Source: Halobacteriales archaeon SW_8_68_21
GTDB lineage: Archaea; Halobacteriota; Halobacteria; Halobacteriales; Haloferacaceae
Length of the DNA: 47,969 nt
Reading direction: 5' to 3'
Assembly (NCBI GenBank): GCA_003023405.1
Contig: PXST01000009.1
Coordinates: 1 to 47,969, forward strand
Below, piece after piece: positions 16,917 to 25,951 of the stretch. The translations under genes and the position numbers were made by a program. The first letter of the stretch is position 1, and the number at the start of each line of letters is the position of its first letter. The notes beneath the pieces are model-generated. The model made no database searches and was not told the DNA's origin. It was given only the letters and a program-made list of their open reading frames with translations.

Positions 16917-18086
16917 ATGGCCGTGTTCGCCGGGGCCGACGAGTACGACCTCGACGTCGCGGTCGACGAGCGGGACGTCGAGCGACTGCTCTCGGTCACC
17001 CCGGCCGACGTCGACACGGCTGACCGGCTCACCTTCGCACGCAACGTCTTCGTCCCGCTGACCACGGCGTGTCGGTACACCTGTACGTACTGTACCTACT
17101 ACGACGTCCCGGGCGAGGCGTCGCTGCTATCGCCCGAGGAGGTGCGCGAGCAGTGTCGCGTCGGGGCCGACGCCGGCTGTACGGAGGCGCTTTTCACCTT
17201 CGGTGACGAGCCGGACGAGCGGTACACCGCAGTCCACGAGACGCTCGCCGAGTGGGGATTCGACTCGATTCACGACTACCTCTACCGCGCCTGCGAGATC
17301 GCCTTGGAGGAGGGGCTGCTCCCGCACTCGAACCCGGGCGATCTCACCGAGTCGCAGTTCGCCGCCCTCCGAGAGGTGAACGCATCGATGGGCGTCATGC
17401 TGGAGACGACGGCGGACGTCGACGCGCACTCGGGCGGCCGCCGGAAGACGCCCGGCCAGCGGCTCAACACGATCCGCGCGGCGGGCCGGCAGGGCGTCCC
17501 GTTCACCACCGGAATTCTGGTCGGCATCGGCGAGAGCTGGCGGGACCGCGCCGAGAGCCTGCTCGCGATCCGGACGCTCCACGAGCGGTACGGCCACGTC
17601 CAGGAGGTGATCGTCCAGAACGTCGTCCCCAACGAGCGCTCGGATTTCCCAAAGCCCGACCTCGACACGATGCGCCGGGTCGTCGCCATGGCGCGCGCCG
17701 CGCTCCCGCCCGAGGTGTCCGTTCAGGTGCCGCCGAACCTCTCGCCCGCGGCCGATCTGGTCGACTGCGGGGTCGACGACCTCGGCGGGGTTTCGCCGGT
17801 GACGGACGACTACATCAACCCCGCCTACGAGTGGCCGGACCTCCGCGGACTGGAGGCGGTCGCCGACGCTGGCGGTATCCCGCTCTGCGAGCGGCTCCCC
17901 ACCTACGCCCGATACTTCCCCGACGACATCCGGCCCGCGGGCGTCGATCCCGCGCCCGACCCCGCCGACGGCGAGGCGTGGATCCCCGCGACGGTCCGCG
18001 AGCGGATCGCCGACGCCGACATCCACGGGCGGCGGCTACGCGCGGTCGCTCGCGGCGACGGGCCACTCGCCGTTCGAAGCGACTGA
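16917..18086 (+). CDS. cofG: 7,8-didemethyl-8-hydroxy-5-deazariboflavin synthase subunit CofG
   Basis: A radical SAM enzyme of 389 residues from the ATG at 16917. The 4Fe-4S motif CRYTCTYC gives Cys52, Cys56 and Cys59. Further conserved blocks are FTFGDEPDERYT, LPHSNPGDLT, ASMGVMLETTADVDAHSGG and GVDDLGGVSPVTDDYINP. With CofH it condenses a tyrosine-derived adduct with the riboflavin precursor 5-amino-6-ribitylaminouracil to form Fo, the F420 chromophore. The start is chosen because relatives begin with a similar GAEEYD segment and a TATA box sits at the right distance. CofH is not in the window. Confidence 0.9.
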   Translation: MAVFAGADEYDLDVAVDERDVERLLSVTPADVDTADRLTFARNVFVPLTTACRYTCTYCTYYDVPGEASLLSPEEVREQCRVGADAGCTEALFTFGDEPDERYTAVHETLAEWGFDSIHDYLYRACEIALEEGLLPHSNPGDLTESQFAALREVNASMGVMLETTADVDAHSGGRRKTPGQRLNTIRAAGRQGVPFTTGILVGIGESWRDRAESLLAIRTLHERYGHVQEVIVQNVVPNERSDFPKPDLDTMRRVVAMARAALPPEVSVQVPPNLSPAADLVDCGVDDLGGVSPVTDDYINPAYEWPDLRGLEAVADAGGIPLCERLPTYARYFPDDIRPAGVDPAPDPADGEAWIPATVRERIADADIHGRRLRAVARGDGPLAVRSD

Positions 18087-18158
18087 CTCAAATCGGGAGC
18101 GAGGGTTCGGACGCGGCCGGGCCGTCCGGGAGTGAACAACCGCGCCGCCAGTAGCTTC

Positions 18159-18167
18159 TTTAAATAG
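18159..18167 (+). promoter_or_regulatory. TATA box of mscS
   Basis: TTTAAATAG is centred 24 bases before the ATG at 18187, predicting a leaderless transcript and selecting this ATG over the in-frame GTG codons at 18172 and 18184. Confidence 0.55.
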
Positions 18168-18186
18168 TCTCGTGAACGGATGGGTG

Positions 18187-19047
18187 ATGTATCCCCTACA
18201 ACTCGACACGATCACGAACGCGGTCGACGTGGCGGCGATCGCGACGACGCTGATCCAGTTCGTCGCCGGCTTCGTGGCCGTGTTGCTGCTCGGGAAGTAC
18301 GTACTCATTCCGGGGCTCCGACGGGTCGTCAGATCGCGCGGGTTCGACGAGGCGGTGTTGAGCCTCGGGACGAACGTGCTCAACGCCGTCGTCTGGGTGG
18401 CGGCGATCGCCGTCGGGTTCGCCGTGGCCGGCTACGGCGCATTTCTCTCGGCGTTCGCCGTCTTTGGCGGTGCGATCGCGCTCGCGGTCGGCTTTGCCGC
18501 GCAGGACCTCCTCGGCAACTTCGTCGCCGGCGTGTTCATCCTGAAGGACAAGCCGTTCGCGGTCGGCGACTGGATCCAGTGGGAGGGGAACGCCGGTCGC
18601 GTCGAGGAGATCGACCTCCGCGTCTCGCGCGTCCGAACCTTCGACAACGAACTCGTCACCGTGCCGAACGGCGATCTGGCGAACAACGCGGTGACGAATC
18701 CGGTCGCGTACGACACGCTCCGCCAGAAGTTCGTCTTCGGGATCGGCTACGACGACGACATCGGCGAGGCGACCGACATCATCGTCGAGAAGGCTGAACT
18801 CCACGAGGAGATACTCGACGACCCGGGGGTGTCCGTCCGGGTCACCGAACTCGGCGACTCCGCGGTCTGCCTCCAGTCGCGCTGGTGGATCGACGACCCC
18901 GACCGCGGCGACTTCGTCCGGGTGCGATCCGAGTACGTCACCGCGGTGAAGGAGGCGTTCGACGACGCCGGCATCGACATGCCGTACGTCCACCGACAGC
19001 TCACCGGGAGCGTCGAAGTACTCGAATCGGTCGCGGACGACGAGTAA
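18187..19047 (+). CDS. Small-conductance mechanosensitive channel (MscS family)
   Basis: A 286-residue protein with three membrane helices (about 15-37, 61-84 and 86-112). The third, pore-lining helix contains the Gly/Ala pattern FAVFGGAIALAVGFAAQDL typical of MscS TM3. A beta domain follows (KPFAVGDWIQWEG, then FDNELVTVPNGDLANNAV) and a cytoplasmic C-terminal domain. Such channels open under membrane tension and release solutes after osmotic down-shock. Full length and intact. Confidence 0.92.
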   Translation: MYPLQLDTITNAVDVAAIATTLIQFVAGFVAVLLLGKYVLIPGLRRVVRSRGFDEAVLSLGTNVLNAVVWVAAIAVGFAVAGYGAFLSAFAVFGGAIALAVGFAAQDLLGNFVAGVFILKDKPFAVGDWIQWEGNAGRVEEIDLRVSRVRTFDNELVTVPNGDLANNAVTNPVAYDTLRQKFVFGIGYDDDIGEATDIIVEKAELHEEILDDPGVSVRVTELGDSAVCLQSRWWIDDPDRGDFVRVRSEYVTAVKEAFDDAGIDMPYVHRQLTGSVEVLESVADDE

Positions 19048-19215
19048 CTGCGGCGTCGCCCGATTTCGTTCGACGATCTACTGTCTCGGGTCCGCCGACC
19101 CGACGCCCTCGCATCTCGTTTTTCCGGAGTCGAAGGAAACGGCCGGTCGACGAGAACCGCTCCGAGCGCGAACGGCACCACCACGCTTTTGTCGCTCACG
19201 TCAGCTATTAAACCA

Positions 19216-19500
19216 ATGCTCTCCAGCAAGGCGACAGCCGCGGCCCCGATAGCGACCGGCGTCCTCCTCGCCGGGACGGCGACGCGAGAGGTGGGACGCC
19301 ACGGACTCGAACTCTGGACGGTGCTGGCGCTCACCGGTGGCATCTCCGCGGTTGCGGTCGGTATCGGCGTCCTGACCGGTTTCAACGGGTTCGGCTCGGG
19401 TGACGACGATCGCGACGGACGCCGGAAGCGAACGACGGTTGCTCTCACCGGCCTCGCGCTGACGAGCGCCGCCGTCGGCGTCGGGATCGCGCTGCTGTAG
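19216..19500 (+). CDS. Small haloarchaeal membrane protein
   Basis: A 94-residue protein from the ATG at 19216 with three hydrophobic segments (about 8-22, 33-54 and 76-93) separated by a charged loop GSGDDDRDGRRKR. It resembles conserved hypothetical proteins of Halorubrum-type genomes; no motif suggests a function. An AT-rich stretch CAGCTATTAAACC lies just before the start. Confidence 0.6.
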   Translation: MLSSKATAAAPIATGVLLAGTATREVGRHGLELWTVLALTGGISAVAVGIGVLTGFNGFGSGDDDRDGRRKRTTVALTGLALTSAAVGVGIALL

Positions 19501-19612
19501 CCGGCGTCCGCTGACTCCGACCGGCGCGGCGTTCGACGACTCGTTGGCTTTCTCGTACACGGACCCGAGTCCAGACGCGTCCCCCGTGGGAGCGCCCAAC
19601 GGAACCGTCAGT

Positions 19613-21064
19613 TCACCCGACCTCTTCTTCCGTCTCGCCTCCACCCGGTCTGTACCGCCGACTGACGGCCTGCCAGCGGTTCGACCGGAACCGGTAGCCG
19701 TTCAGCCCGGCGGGGACGAGCTTCTCGGCCACCAGCGCGACGTAGAGCCCGCCGACGCCGAGCGGCGTCGCGAGTCCGACCAGCGCGGCCGGAAGCGCGA
19801 CGGCGTACAGCCCGATCATGGAGGCGACGAACGGCCAGCGCGTGTCGCCCGCGCCCCGGAGCGAGCCGGTGATCGAGCCGTCGACCCCGAGCGGGACCGC
19901 CGACGCCGCGGCCGCGACGACGAACGCCGCGGTGGCGGCCACGGCCGCCGAGCCGTCGACGAACACGCCCGCGATTGGGCGCGCGGCGACCACGACCGCG
20001 GCCGAGGCGAGCAGGTAGACGACGGCCGACAGCGCGATCACGTCGCGGCCGTACGCCGTGGCGAGCGACTCCTCGCCGGAGCCGAGCCGCTGGCCGACGA
20101 GCGTGCTCGCGGCGATCGAGAAGCCCCAACTGAAGCTGCCGAGCAGGGCTCTCACCCGGCGACCGACTTCCAAGGCGGCGACGATCGCCTCGCCGAACGA
20201 CGAGGCGATCCACAAAAGCGGGAAGACGACGACCCCCTGCGCGACCCGCCGCGCGATCAGCGGCGCGGACACGCGGAGGAGCTGTCGAGAGAGGCCGACG
20301 TCAAGCCACGGCCCGGAGCGCCCGACCGGGACCGGCGACGCGCCGCGGCCGAAGTACGACCGCCCGGTCATCCCCCACGCGAGGACGAGCCCGACGGCGG
20401 CGATGGAGAGCGCGGTGCCGAGGCCCGCACCGAACACGCCCAGCCCGGCTCCGAGGACGAGCCAGCCGGTGAGGACGACGTTCAACAGCGCGCCGCCGGC
20501 GCGCGCGACCATCGGCGTGCGGGTGTCGCCGACGCCGGCGTACGTCCGGCTCGCGATCATGTTGAAGAACTCGAAGGCGAGCGCGGGGGCCGTGACGACG
20601 AGGTAGGTCGTCCCCGCCGACAGCGCCGCCCCCTCGCCGCCCACGAGGGCGATCAGCCGCTCAGCGCCGAGGACGTACCCCGCGACGATCGGCGCGACGA
20701 GCAGCCCGGCCACGATCAGCGACTGCTTGACCACCAGCCCCGCCCGGCCGCGCTCGTCGCCGCCGTAGTTCTGAGAGACGAGCGAGACGGTGCCGCCGGC
20801 TAGGCCGATGGAGACGAACTTCGCGAGCTGCCAGAACGCGAACGCGTAGCCGAGGCCGGCGACCGCGGAGACCCCCACCGCGTAGCCGATCACCGCGAGG
20901 TCCACGGTGTTTTTCGACATGATCGCGAACCCGGTGACGATCCGGGGCCACGCCAGCCCCATCGTCTCGTCGAGCCGCGACCGGTCGATGACACCGGCGC
21001 GGTCGAGCGCGCCCGCGACCGCCTCGGCGACGCGGGCGACGCCGCGCTGGAGCCGGGATAGCAT
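19613..21064 (-). CDS. MATE-family multidrug/sodium antiporter
   Basis: A 483-residue protein with about twelve hydrophobic helices arranged as two similar halves, each including a MATE signature region (GLAGGTVSLVSQNYGGDERG in the first half, FSIAASTLVGQRLGSG in the second). These pumps export cationic compounds or metabolites in exchange for sodium or protons. Start at 21064 (ATGCTATCC on the minus strand). Divergent from thiE, with 100 bp between starts. Appears intact. Confidence 0.9.
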   Translation of the reverse strand: MLSRLQRGVARVAEAVAGALDRAGVIDRSRLDETMGLAWPRIVTGFAIMSKNTVDLAVIGYAVGVSAVAGLGYAFAFWQLAKFVSIGLAGGTVSLVSQNYGGDERGRAGLVVKQSLIVAGLLVAPIVAGYVLGAERLIALVGGEGAALSAGTTYLVVTAPALAFEFFNMIASRTYAGVGDTRTPMVARAGGALLNVVLTGWLVLGAGLGVFGAGLGTALSIAAVGLVLAWGMTGRSYFGRGASPVPVGRSGPWLDVGLSRQLLRVSAPLIARRVAQGVVVFPLLWIASSFGEAIVAALEVGRRVRALLGSFSWGFSIAASTLVGQRLGSGEESLATAYGRDVIALSAVVYLLASAAVVVAARPIAGVFVDGSAAVAATAAFVVAAAASAVPLGVDGSITGSLRGAGDTRWPFVASMIGLYAVALPAALVGLATPLGVGGLYVALVAEKLVPAGLNGYRFRSNRWQAVSRRYRPGGGETEEEVG

Positions 21065-21134
21065 TGAACCCTGGTACGCGTCGGGCCGGCTTGTGTCTGT
21101 CCGTCCGGGACGCGGCCGGCCAGTAGCGCAACCG

Positions 21135-21140
21135 TTTTTA
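21135..21140 (+). promoter_or_regulatory. TATA-like element of thiE
   Basis: TTTTTA is centred about 27 bases before the GTG at 21165, fitting leaderless transcription of the thiE-thiM pair and supporting the GTG as start. No thiamine riboswitch (thi-box) is recognisable between them. Confidence 0.45.
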
Positions 21141-21164
21141 CGCTACCGGAGCCGCGAACCACAC

Positions 21165-21800
21165 GTGAATACCAACGAGTGGCAGACGTACCTCGTCACG
21201 GCGGCGAGCCGGTCCGCGGGGCGGACGACCCCCGAGGTCGTCGCGGCCGCGATCGACGGCGGGATCGACGTCGTCCAGCTCCGCGACAAGAAAGCCTCCG
21301 CGCGGGAGCGGTACGAGACCGGGCTCCAGCTCCGCGAACTGACGGCCGAGGCGGGCGTGCCGCTGATCGTCAACGACCGGGTCGACCTCGCCGCGGCCGT
21401 CGACGCCGACGGCGTCCACCTCGGCCAATCGGACCTGCCGGCCTCCGTCGCCCGCGAGCGGTTGGGGGCGTCGTCGGTCGTCGGCGTCTCCGCGTCGAGG
21501 GTCGGCGAGGCCCGCGAGGCCGAGGCGGCGGGCGCGGACTACCTCGGGGTCGGAGCCGTCTACGGGACGGCCTCGAAGGACGTGCCCGACGAGCGGAACG
21601 GGATCGGCACCGACCGGATCGCCGCGGTCACCGACGTGGTCGGGATCCCGGTGATCGGGATCGGCGGCGTCGACGCGAGCAACGCGGGGCGGGTGGTCGA
21701 CGCGGGCGCGACCGGTGTGGCGGTCCTGTCGGCGATCACAGCCGCCGAGGATCCGGCCGAGGCCACCACGGCGCTCGGGGAGGTGGTCGCCGATGTCTGA
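21165..21800 (+). CDS. thiE: Thiamine-phosphate synthase
   Basis: A 211-residue TIM-barrel enzyme starting at GTG. The conserved blocks are GIDVVQLRDKKASARER (pyrophosphate binding), PLIVNDRVDLAAAVDADGVH (about residues 66-85) followed by LGQSDLP, and VIGIGGVDASNAGRVVDAGA near the end. It couples hydroxymethylpyrimidine pyrophosphate to hydroxyethylthiazole phosphate. Its stop overlaps the start of thiM by eight bases, so the two are translationally coupled and act in sequence in thiamine salvage. Confidence 0.93.
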   Translation: MNTNEWQTYLVTAASRSAGRTTPEVVAAAIDGGIDVVQLRDKKASARERYETGLQLRELTAEAGVPLIVNDRVDLAAAVDADGVHLGQSDLPASVARERLGASSVVGVSASRVGEAREAEAAGADYLGVGAVYGTASKDVPDERNGIGTDRIAAVTDVVGIPVIGIGGVDASNAGRVVDAGATGVAVLSAITAAEDPAEATTALGEVVADV

Positions 21801-22656
21801 CGAGCGCGACCCGCTCGACGTGTTCGATGCCGAGCGGCTCGGCCGAACGCTGGCCGCGGTCAGCGAGACCGGGCCGTTAGTCCACCACCTCACGAACGCC
21901 GTGACGACGAGCGAGACGGCGAACGTCACGCTCCACTGGGGGGGACTGCCGGTGATGGCCGACGCGCCGGCCGAGGCCGGCGACATGGCGGCCGGAGCCG
22001 ACGCCGTCGTGGTAAACACCGGGACGGCGAGCCGACCCGACGTCGACGCCATGGTCGACGCCGGGCAGCGGGCGAACGAGGCCGACGTGCCCGTCGTCCT
22101 CGACCCGGTCGGCTACGGCGCGACGCCGCACCGCGTGGCGTCGGTGGGCCGGCTCCTCGACGCGGTCGCGTTCGACGTTATCAAGGGCAACGCCGGAGAG
22201 ATCCGCGGCCTCGCGGGCGAGGAGGCGACGGTCAGGGGCGTCGAGTCCGTGGGCGAGGAGTCCGGCGTCGCGGCCGCCGCCGAGGCGCTGGCGACCGAGA
22301 CGGGAGCCGTCGTCGTCGCGTCCGGCGTCACGGATGTCGTCGCCGACGCCGAGCGGGGCACGTACGAACTCGCCGTCGGCCACGAGCGGATGGGGTCGTT
22401 CGTCGGGTCGGGCTGTATGCTCGCCAGCACGCTCGGGACGGTGGCCGCGCTGACACGGCAGGCTGACGCGCCGGTCGCGACGACGGCGGAGGCGGCGCTC
22501 GTCGCGACGGCGGCGTACGGGCTGGCAGGCGAACGCGCGGCCGCGACGGATCCGGACGGCCCGGCGAGCTACCGGACTGCGTTCATGGACGCGGTGGCGG
22601 CGACGGCGGCCGACCCGCCGGACGCGGGCGTCGCTGACCGCGCGTCAGAGAACTGA
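21793..22656 (+). CDS. thiM: Hydroxyethylthiazole kinase
   Basis: A 287-residue ribokinase-fold enzyme. It begins with VHHLTNAVTTSETANVTLH, the usual substrate-binding opening; PVVLDPVGYGATPHR and VIKGNAGEIRGLAG hold the phosphate and metal residues; GSGCMLAST carries the catalytic Cys region. It phosphorylates the thiazole moiety, whose product is used by ThiE. Overlaps thiE; thiL, the enzyme making thiamine diphosphate, is at 46.5-47.5 kb. Confidence 0.93.
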   Translation: MSDERDPLDVFDAERLGRTLAAVSETGPLVHHLTNAVTTSETANVTLHWGGLPVMADAPAEAGDMAAGADAVVVNTGTASRPDVDAMVDAGQRANEADVPVVLDPVGYGATPHRVASVGRLLDAVAFDVIKGNAGEIRGLAGEEATVRGVESVGEESGVAAAAEALATETGAVVVASGVTDVVADAERGTYELAVGHERMGSFVGSGCMLASTLGTVAALTRQADAPVATTAEAALVATAAYGLAGERAAATDPDGPASYRTAFMDAVAATAADPPDAGVADRASEN

Positions 22657-22692
22657 TCTCCGACGACGCGGTCGGACGCCGAACGGGCCGTC

Positions 22693-23457
22693 TTATCGCG
22701 TCGCAGTCTTCCACTCCCGCAGGCCGACCCGGCCGCCATTCAGGTCCTCTGCCGGTGCCTCGGTGGCGGCCCAGACGAAAAGCGGCGCGACGCTTTCGGG
22801 GTCGCGGGCGCGCTCTTTTCCCGTGAGGTCGGTCGCGACGAGGCCGGGGTCGACGACGCCGACGGCCGCGTCGAGGTCCGCGGCGAAGCCGCGCGCGACG
22901 GCCTCCGCCGCGGCCTTCGAGACGGCGTACGCGCCCATGCCCGGCTTCGACTCGGCCGCGACCGCGCCCGACGGGACGAGGACGCGCGCGTCGTCTGCGA
23001 GGTGGGGGACCGATTCTGTTATCGTCGTGAACACGCCCCGCGCGTTCGTCCGCATCGTGTCGTCGTAGTCGGCGTACGTCACCTCGGTCGTCGGGTTGTC
23101 GCCCGGCGCGCCGTGGAACACGCCGGCGTTCGCGAACACGACATCGACCGGCCCGGCCTCGCGGGCGATCCGCTCGAAGAACCGTTCGAGGTCGAACTCG
23201 TCGCGCACGTCGACGCGGTCGCCCCAGGCGGTGCCGCGCTCGTCGTCGACCTCTTCGCTCGGGGTCTCGTCGCCCGGTTCGGGGTCGCCGCCGCCTTCGT
23301 AGTCGTCTCCCGCGCCGTTTAGCGCCGCGACGGTCCGATCGACGGCCGTGCCGTCGCGCCCGGAGACGGCGACGAACGCCCCCTCGTCGACGAACGTCTC
23401 GGCGACGGCTCGTCCGATCCCGCTCGTTGCCCCGGTAATCGCGACCGTCAGATCCAT
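22693..23457 (-). CDS. Short-chain dehydrogenase/reductase
   Basis: A 254-residue Rossmann protein with TGATSGIGRA (residues 8-17), VFANAGVF, the catalytic Ser in VPSGAV and the Y-x-x-x-K pair in AYAVSKAAAEAVARG, then VDPGLVATDLTG. An acidic low-complexity insertion (about residues 52-75, rich in Glu/Asp/Gly) sits between beta 3 and beta 4 and is unusual for the family. Substrate not predictable. Divergent from crtD with a 134-bp gap. Confidence 0.9.
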   Translation of the reverse strand: MDLTVAITGATSGIGRAVAETFVDEGAFVAVSGRDGTAVDRTVAALNGAGDDYEGGGDPEPGDETPSEEVDDERGTAWGDRVDVRDEFDLERFFERIAREAGPVDVVFANAGVFHGAPGDNPTTEVTYADYDDTMRTNARGVFTTITESVPHLADDARVLVPSGAVAAESKPGMGAYAVSKAAAEAVARGFAADLDAAVGVVDPGLVATDLTGKERARDPESVAPLFVWAATEAPAEDLNGGRVGLREWKTATR

Positions 23458-23560
23458 GTGGTACGGGGTACGCGCGTCGGCGACTTAGTGGTATCCACTC
23501 GGCTCGGAGCGCTCGGTCGGGAGGCGCTCGACGCCGGGTCCCCGCGCGGCGTCCGGCCGG

Positions 23561-23567
23561 ATTTATA
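23561..23567 (+). promoter_or_regulatory. TATA box of the bacterioruberin operon
   Basis: ATTTATA is centred about 28 bases before the ATG of crtD at 23592. The three genes that follow overlap each other, so this is probably the promoter for all of them. Confidence 0.6.
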
Positions 23568-23591
23568 CCGTCGCCGTCCGTACGTTCGGGC

Positions 23592-25091
23592 ATGGACGTG
23601 GTCCCGGACATCGATGGCGTCGCCGGCGAGTCGGTCGTCGTTATCGGCGGTGGATTCGGCGGTCTCTCGACGGCCTGTTACCTCGCGGACGCCGGCGCGG
23701 AGGTCACCCTGTTGGAGAAAAACGAGCAGCTCGGCGGTCGCGCCAGCCGGCTCGAAGTCGACGGCTTCCGGTTCGACATGGGACCGTCGTGGTACCTGAT
23801 GCCGGACGTCTTCGAGCGGTTCTTCGGGCACTTCGGTCGGACGCCCGACGAGTTTTACGAGTTGGAGCGGCTCGACCCACACTACCGCGTGTTCTGGAAG
23901 GACGGCGACCAAGTCGACGTGCTGCCGGACCGCGAGGAGAACAGGGAGATCTTCGAGTCGTACGAGCCGGGCGCGGGCGAGGCGTTTGACGCGTACCTCG
24001 AAGAGTCCCAGCGGACCTACGAGATCGGGATGGAACACTTCGTGTACGAGGACCGCCCGCGGCTGCGCGACTACGTCGACACCGACGTGTTGCGCTACTC
24101 GTGGGGGCTCTCCCTGCTCGGGAAGATGCAGGGCCACGTCGAGGACTACTTCGACCACCCGAAGCTCCAGCAGCTGATGCAGTACACGCTCGTGTTCCTC
24201 GGCGGCTCGCCAACGAACACGCCGGCGCTGTACAACCTGATGAGCCACGTCGACTACAACATGGGCGTCTACTACCCCGAGGGCGGGATCGGCGCGGTCG
24301 TCGACGGCATCGTCGAGCTGGCCGAGGACCTCGGCGTCGAGTTCGTCACCGACGCCGAGGTGACCGGCATCGAGGGGCGCTACGGCGCGTTCGCGGTCGA
24401 CACGGTCGACGGGGAGCGCTACCTCGCGGATCGGGTCACCTCCGACGCCGACTACGCGCACACCGAACAGGAGCTGTTGCCCGAGCGGAAACGGCAGTAC
24501 ACCGAGGAGTACTGGGAGTCGCGGACGTACGCCCCATCCGCGTTCCTGCTGTACCTCGGCGTCGAGGGCGACGTGCCGAACCTCGAACACCACACGCTCG
24601 TCCTGCCGACCGACTGGGACGAGCACTTCGCGCAGATCTTCGACGACCCGGAGTGGCCCGACGACCCCGCCTACTACCTCTGTGTCCCCTCGAAGACCGA
24701 CGATACCGTCGCACCGGAGGGCTACAGCAACCTCTTTGCGTTGGTGCCGATCGCGCCCGGACTCGCCGACACCCCGGAGATCCGAAACCGCTACCGCGAC
24801 CTCGTGATCGACGACATCGCGGAGAACACCGACACCGACCTCCGCGGTCGCGTCGTCGTCGAGGAGACGTTCTCGGTCGACGACTTCGCGGACCGGTACA
24901 ACAGCTACGCGGGCAGCGCGCTCGGGTTGGCACACACCCTCACGCAGACGTCGCTTTTGCGCCCGCCGCACACCTCCGACGCGGTCGACGGGCTCCACTT
25001 CACGGGGTCGACGACGACGCCCGGCATCGGCGTCCCGATGTGTCTCATCAGCGGACAGCTGACCGCGGAAGCGATCGCCGACGACGCGTGA
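23592..25091 (+). CDS. crtD: Carotenoid 3,4-desaturase of bacterioruberin synthesis
   Basis: A 499-residue FAD-dependent desaturase. The dinucleotide motif VVIGGGFGGLSTACYL is at residues 18-33 and is followed by LLEKNEQLGGRASRL. RFDMGPSWYLMPDVFERFF is a hallmark of carotenoid desaturases, and GSTTTPGIGVPMCLISG is the C-terminal FAD-binding block. Position directly before lycopene elongase and CruF identifies it as the CrtD of the haloarchaeal C50 pathway, which introduces the 3,4 double bond. Intact; its last bases overlap lyeJ (GTGA). Confidence 0.93.
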   Translation: MDVVPDIDGVAGESVVVIGGGFGGLSTACYLADAGAEVTLLEKNEQLGGRASRLEVDGFRFDMGPSWYLMPDVFERFFGHFGRTPDEFYELERLDPHYRVFWKDGDQVDVLPDREENREIFESYEPGAGEAFDAYLEESQRTYEIGMEHFVYEDRPRLRDYVDTDVLRYSWGLSLLGKMQGHVEDYFDHPKLQQLMQYTLVFLGGSPTNTPALYNLMSHVDYNMGVYYPEGGIGAVVDGIVELAEDLGVEFVTDAEVTGIEGRYGAFAVDTVDGERYLADRVTSDADYAHTEQELLPERKRQYTEEYWESRTYAPSAFLLYLGVEGDVPNLEHHTLVLPTDWDEHFAQIFDDPEWPDDPAYYLCVPSKTDDTVAPEGYSNLFALVPIAPGLADTPEIRNRYRDLVIDDIAENTDTDLRGRVVVEETFSVDDFADRYNSYAGSALGLAHTLTQTSLLRPPHTSDAVDGLHFTGSTTTPGIGVPMCLISGQLTAEAIADDA

Positions 25092-25951
25092 CCGAGGCCG
25101 TGACCGACCAACGCCGACCCACCACGGACGAGCGGGACAGCGCCCCGGCGGACGAGCGGAAGCGCTCCGCCGGGAGCGAGGGGCTTCGATACCTGCTGGT
25201 GCTGTCGCGGCCGCGCTTTTGGCTCTACCTCGCTGGCCCGGTCGCGGTCGGCGTCACCTACGGTATCGACGCCGTGAGCGGGCTGTTCACGCCCGTCACG
25301 GTCGCGCTCGCGGCGTACTTTCTCGTTCCGGCCAACGTGTTCCTCTACGGCGTCAACGACGTGTTCGACGCCGACATCGACGAGCTGAACCCCAAAAAGG
25401 AGGACCGCGAGGCGCGCTGGCGGGGGAGCCGGTTCGTGGTCGTCGCAGTCGTCGCCGCCGGCGCGCTGGGCCTCGCGACGCTTGCGATCACGCCCCGGGT
25501 CGCGTGGCCGTACCTGCTCGGCTTCCTCGTCTTGGCCGTCGGCTACAGCGCCCCGCCCGCCCGATTCAAGACGACGCCGTTTCTCGACTCGCTATCGAAC
25601 GGGCTGTACGCGCTCCCCGGCGCGGCGGCGTACACGTTCTCCGCCATCCCCGACATCGAGCCGGACCGGGCCGCGGGGATCGACACGACTGCGACGCTGC
25701 TCGGCGAGGGGCGCACGTACGCCTACTGCTTCGCGGCGTGGACCGCCGCGGCCGCCGCGTTCTGGCTCGTCGACCCCCGGCTCGGCTCCCTGCTCGGGGT
25801 GTACCCGCTGTTCGTCGCGTGGGTCGCGCGCTCGTCCGTCTCGGTCGACCGCGCGTACTGGTGGTTCCCCGCGCTGAACACCGTCGTCGGCACGCTGCTG
25901 TCGATGGGCGGCCTCTGGCGGGTGTATCCGCTCTGGGAGGTGCTGCCGTGA
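25088..25951 (+). CDS. lyeJ: Lycopene elongase/1,2-hydratase (UbiA superfamily), probably with an in-frame deletion
   Basis: Start GTG at 25088 overlapping crtD (an in-frame GTG at 25100 is also possible); 287 residues. It has the first Asp-rich motif NDVFDADIDELNPKK, the block VGYSAPPARFKTTPFLDSLS, and the second motif FSAIPDIEPDRAAG. It adds C5 units to lycopene on the way to bacterioruberin. In relatives about 25-30 residues, including a membrane helix, separate LPGAAA from TFSAIPDIEPDR; here they are joined directly as LPGAAAYTFSAIPD at 25631. The frame is kept, but the missing helix would disturb the fold. The break coincides exactly with the end of the 99-bp repeat shared with cruF. Confidence 0.85.
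   Translation: MTEAVTDQRRPTTDERDSAPADERKRSAGSEGLRYLLVLSRPRFWLYLAGPVAVGVTYGIDAVSGLFTPVTVALAAYFLVPANVFLYGVNDVFDADIDELNPKKEDREARWRGSRFVVVAVVAAGALGLATLAITPRVAWPYLLGFLVLAVGYSAPPARFKTTPFLDSLSNGLYALPGAAAYTFSAIPDIEPDRAAGIDTTATLLGEGRTYAYCFAAWTAAAAAFWLVDPRLGSLLGVYPLFVAWVARSSVSVDRAYWWFPALNTVVGTLLSMGGLWRVYPLWEVLP
25533..25631 (+). repeat. 99-bp direct repeat, copy 1 (native, within lyeJ)
   Basis: Identical over 99 bases to 26219-26317. Here it encodes the lyeJ block AVGYSAPPARFKTTPFLDS and what follows, in its proper frame and context, so this is taken as the source copy. Both ends were located by extending the match until the flanks differ. Confidence 0.97.

Noticed and set aside
16488..18086. A natural bifunctional CofC-CofG enzyme
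   Set aside because: The CofC half lacks its active-site regions, the linker looks non-coding, and cofG has its own promoter and start.
23448..24998. A 516-codon minus-strand frame opposite crtD
   Set aside because: Antisense shadow; crtD motifs on the plus strand are complete.
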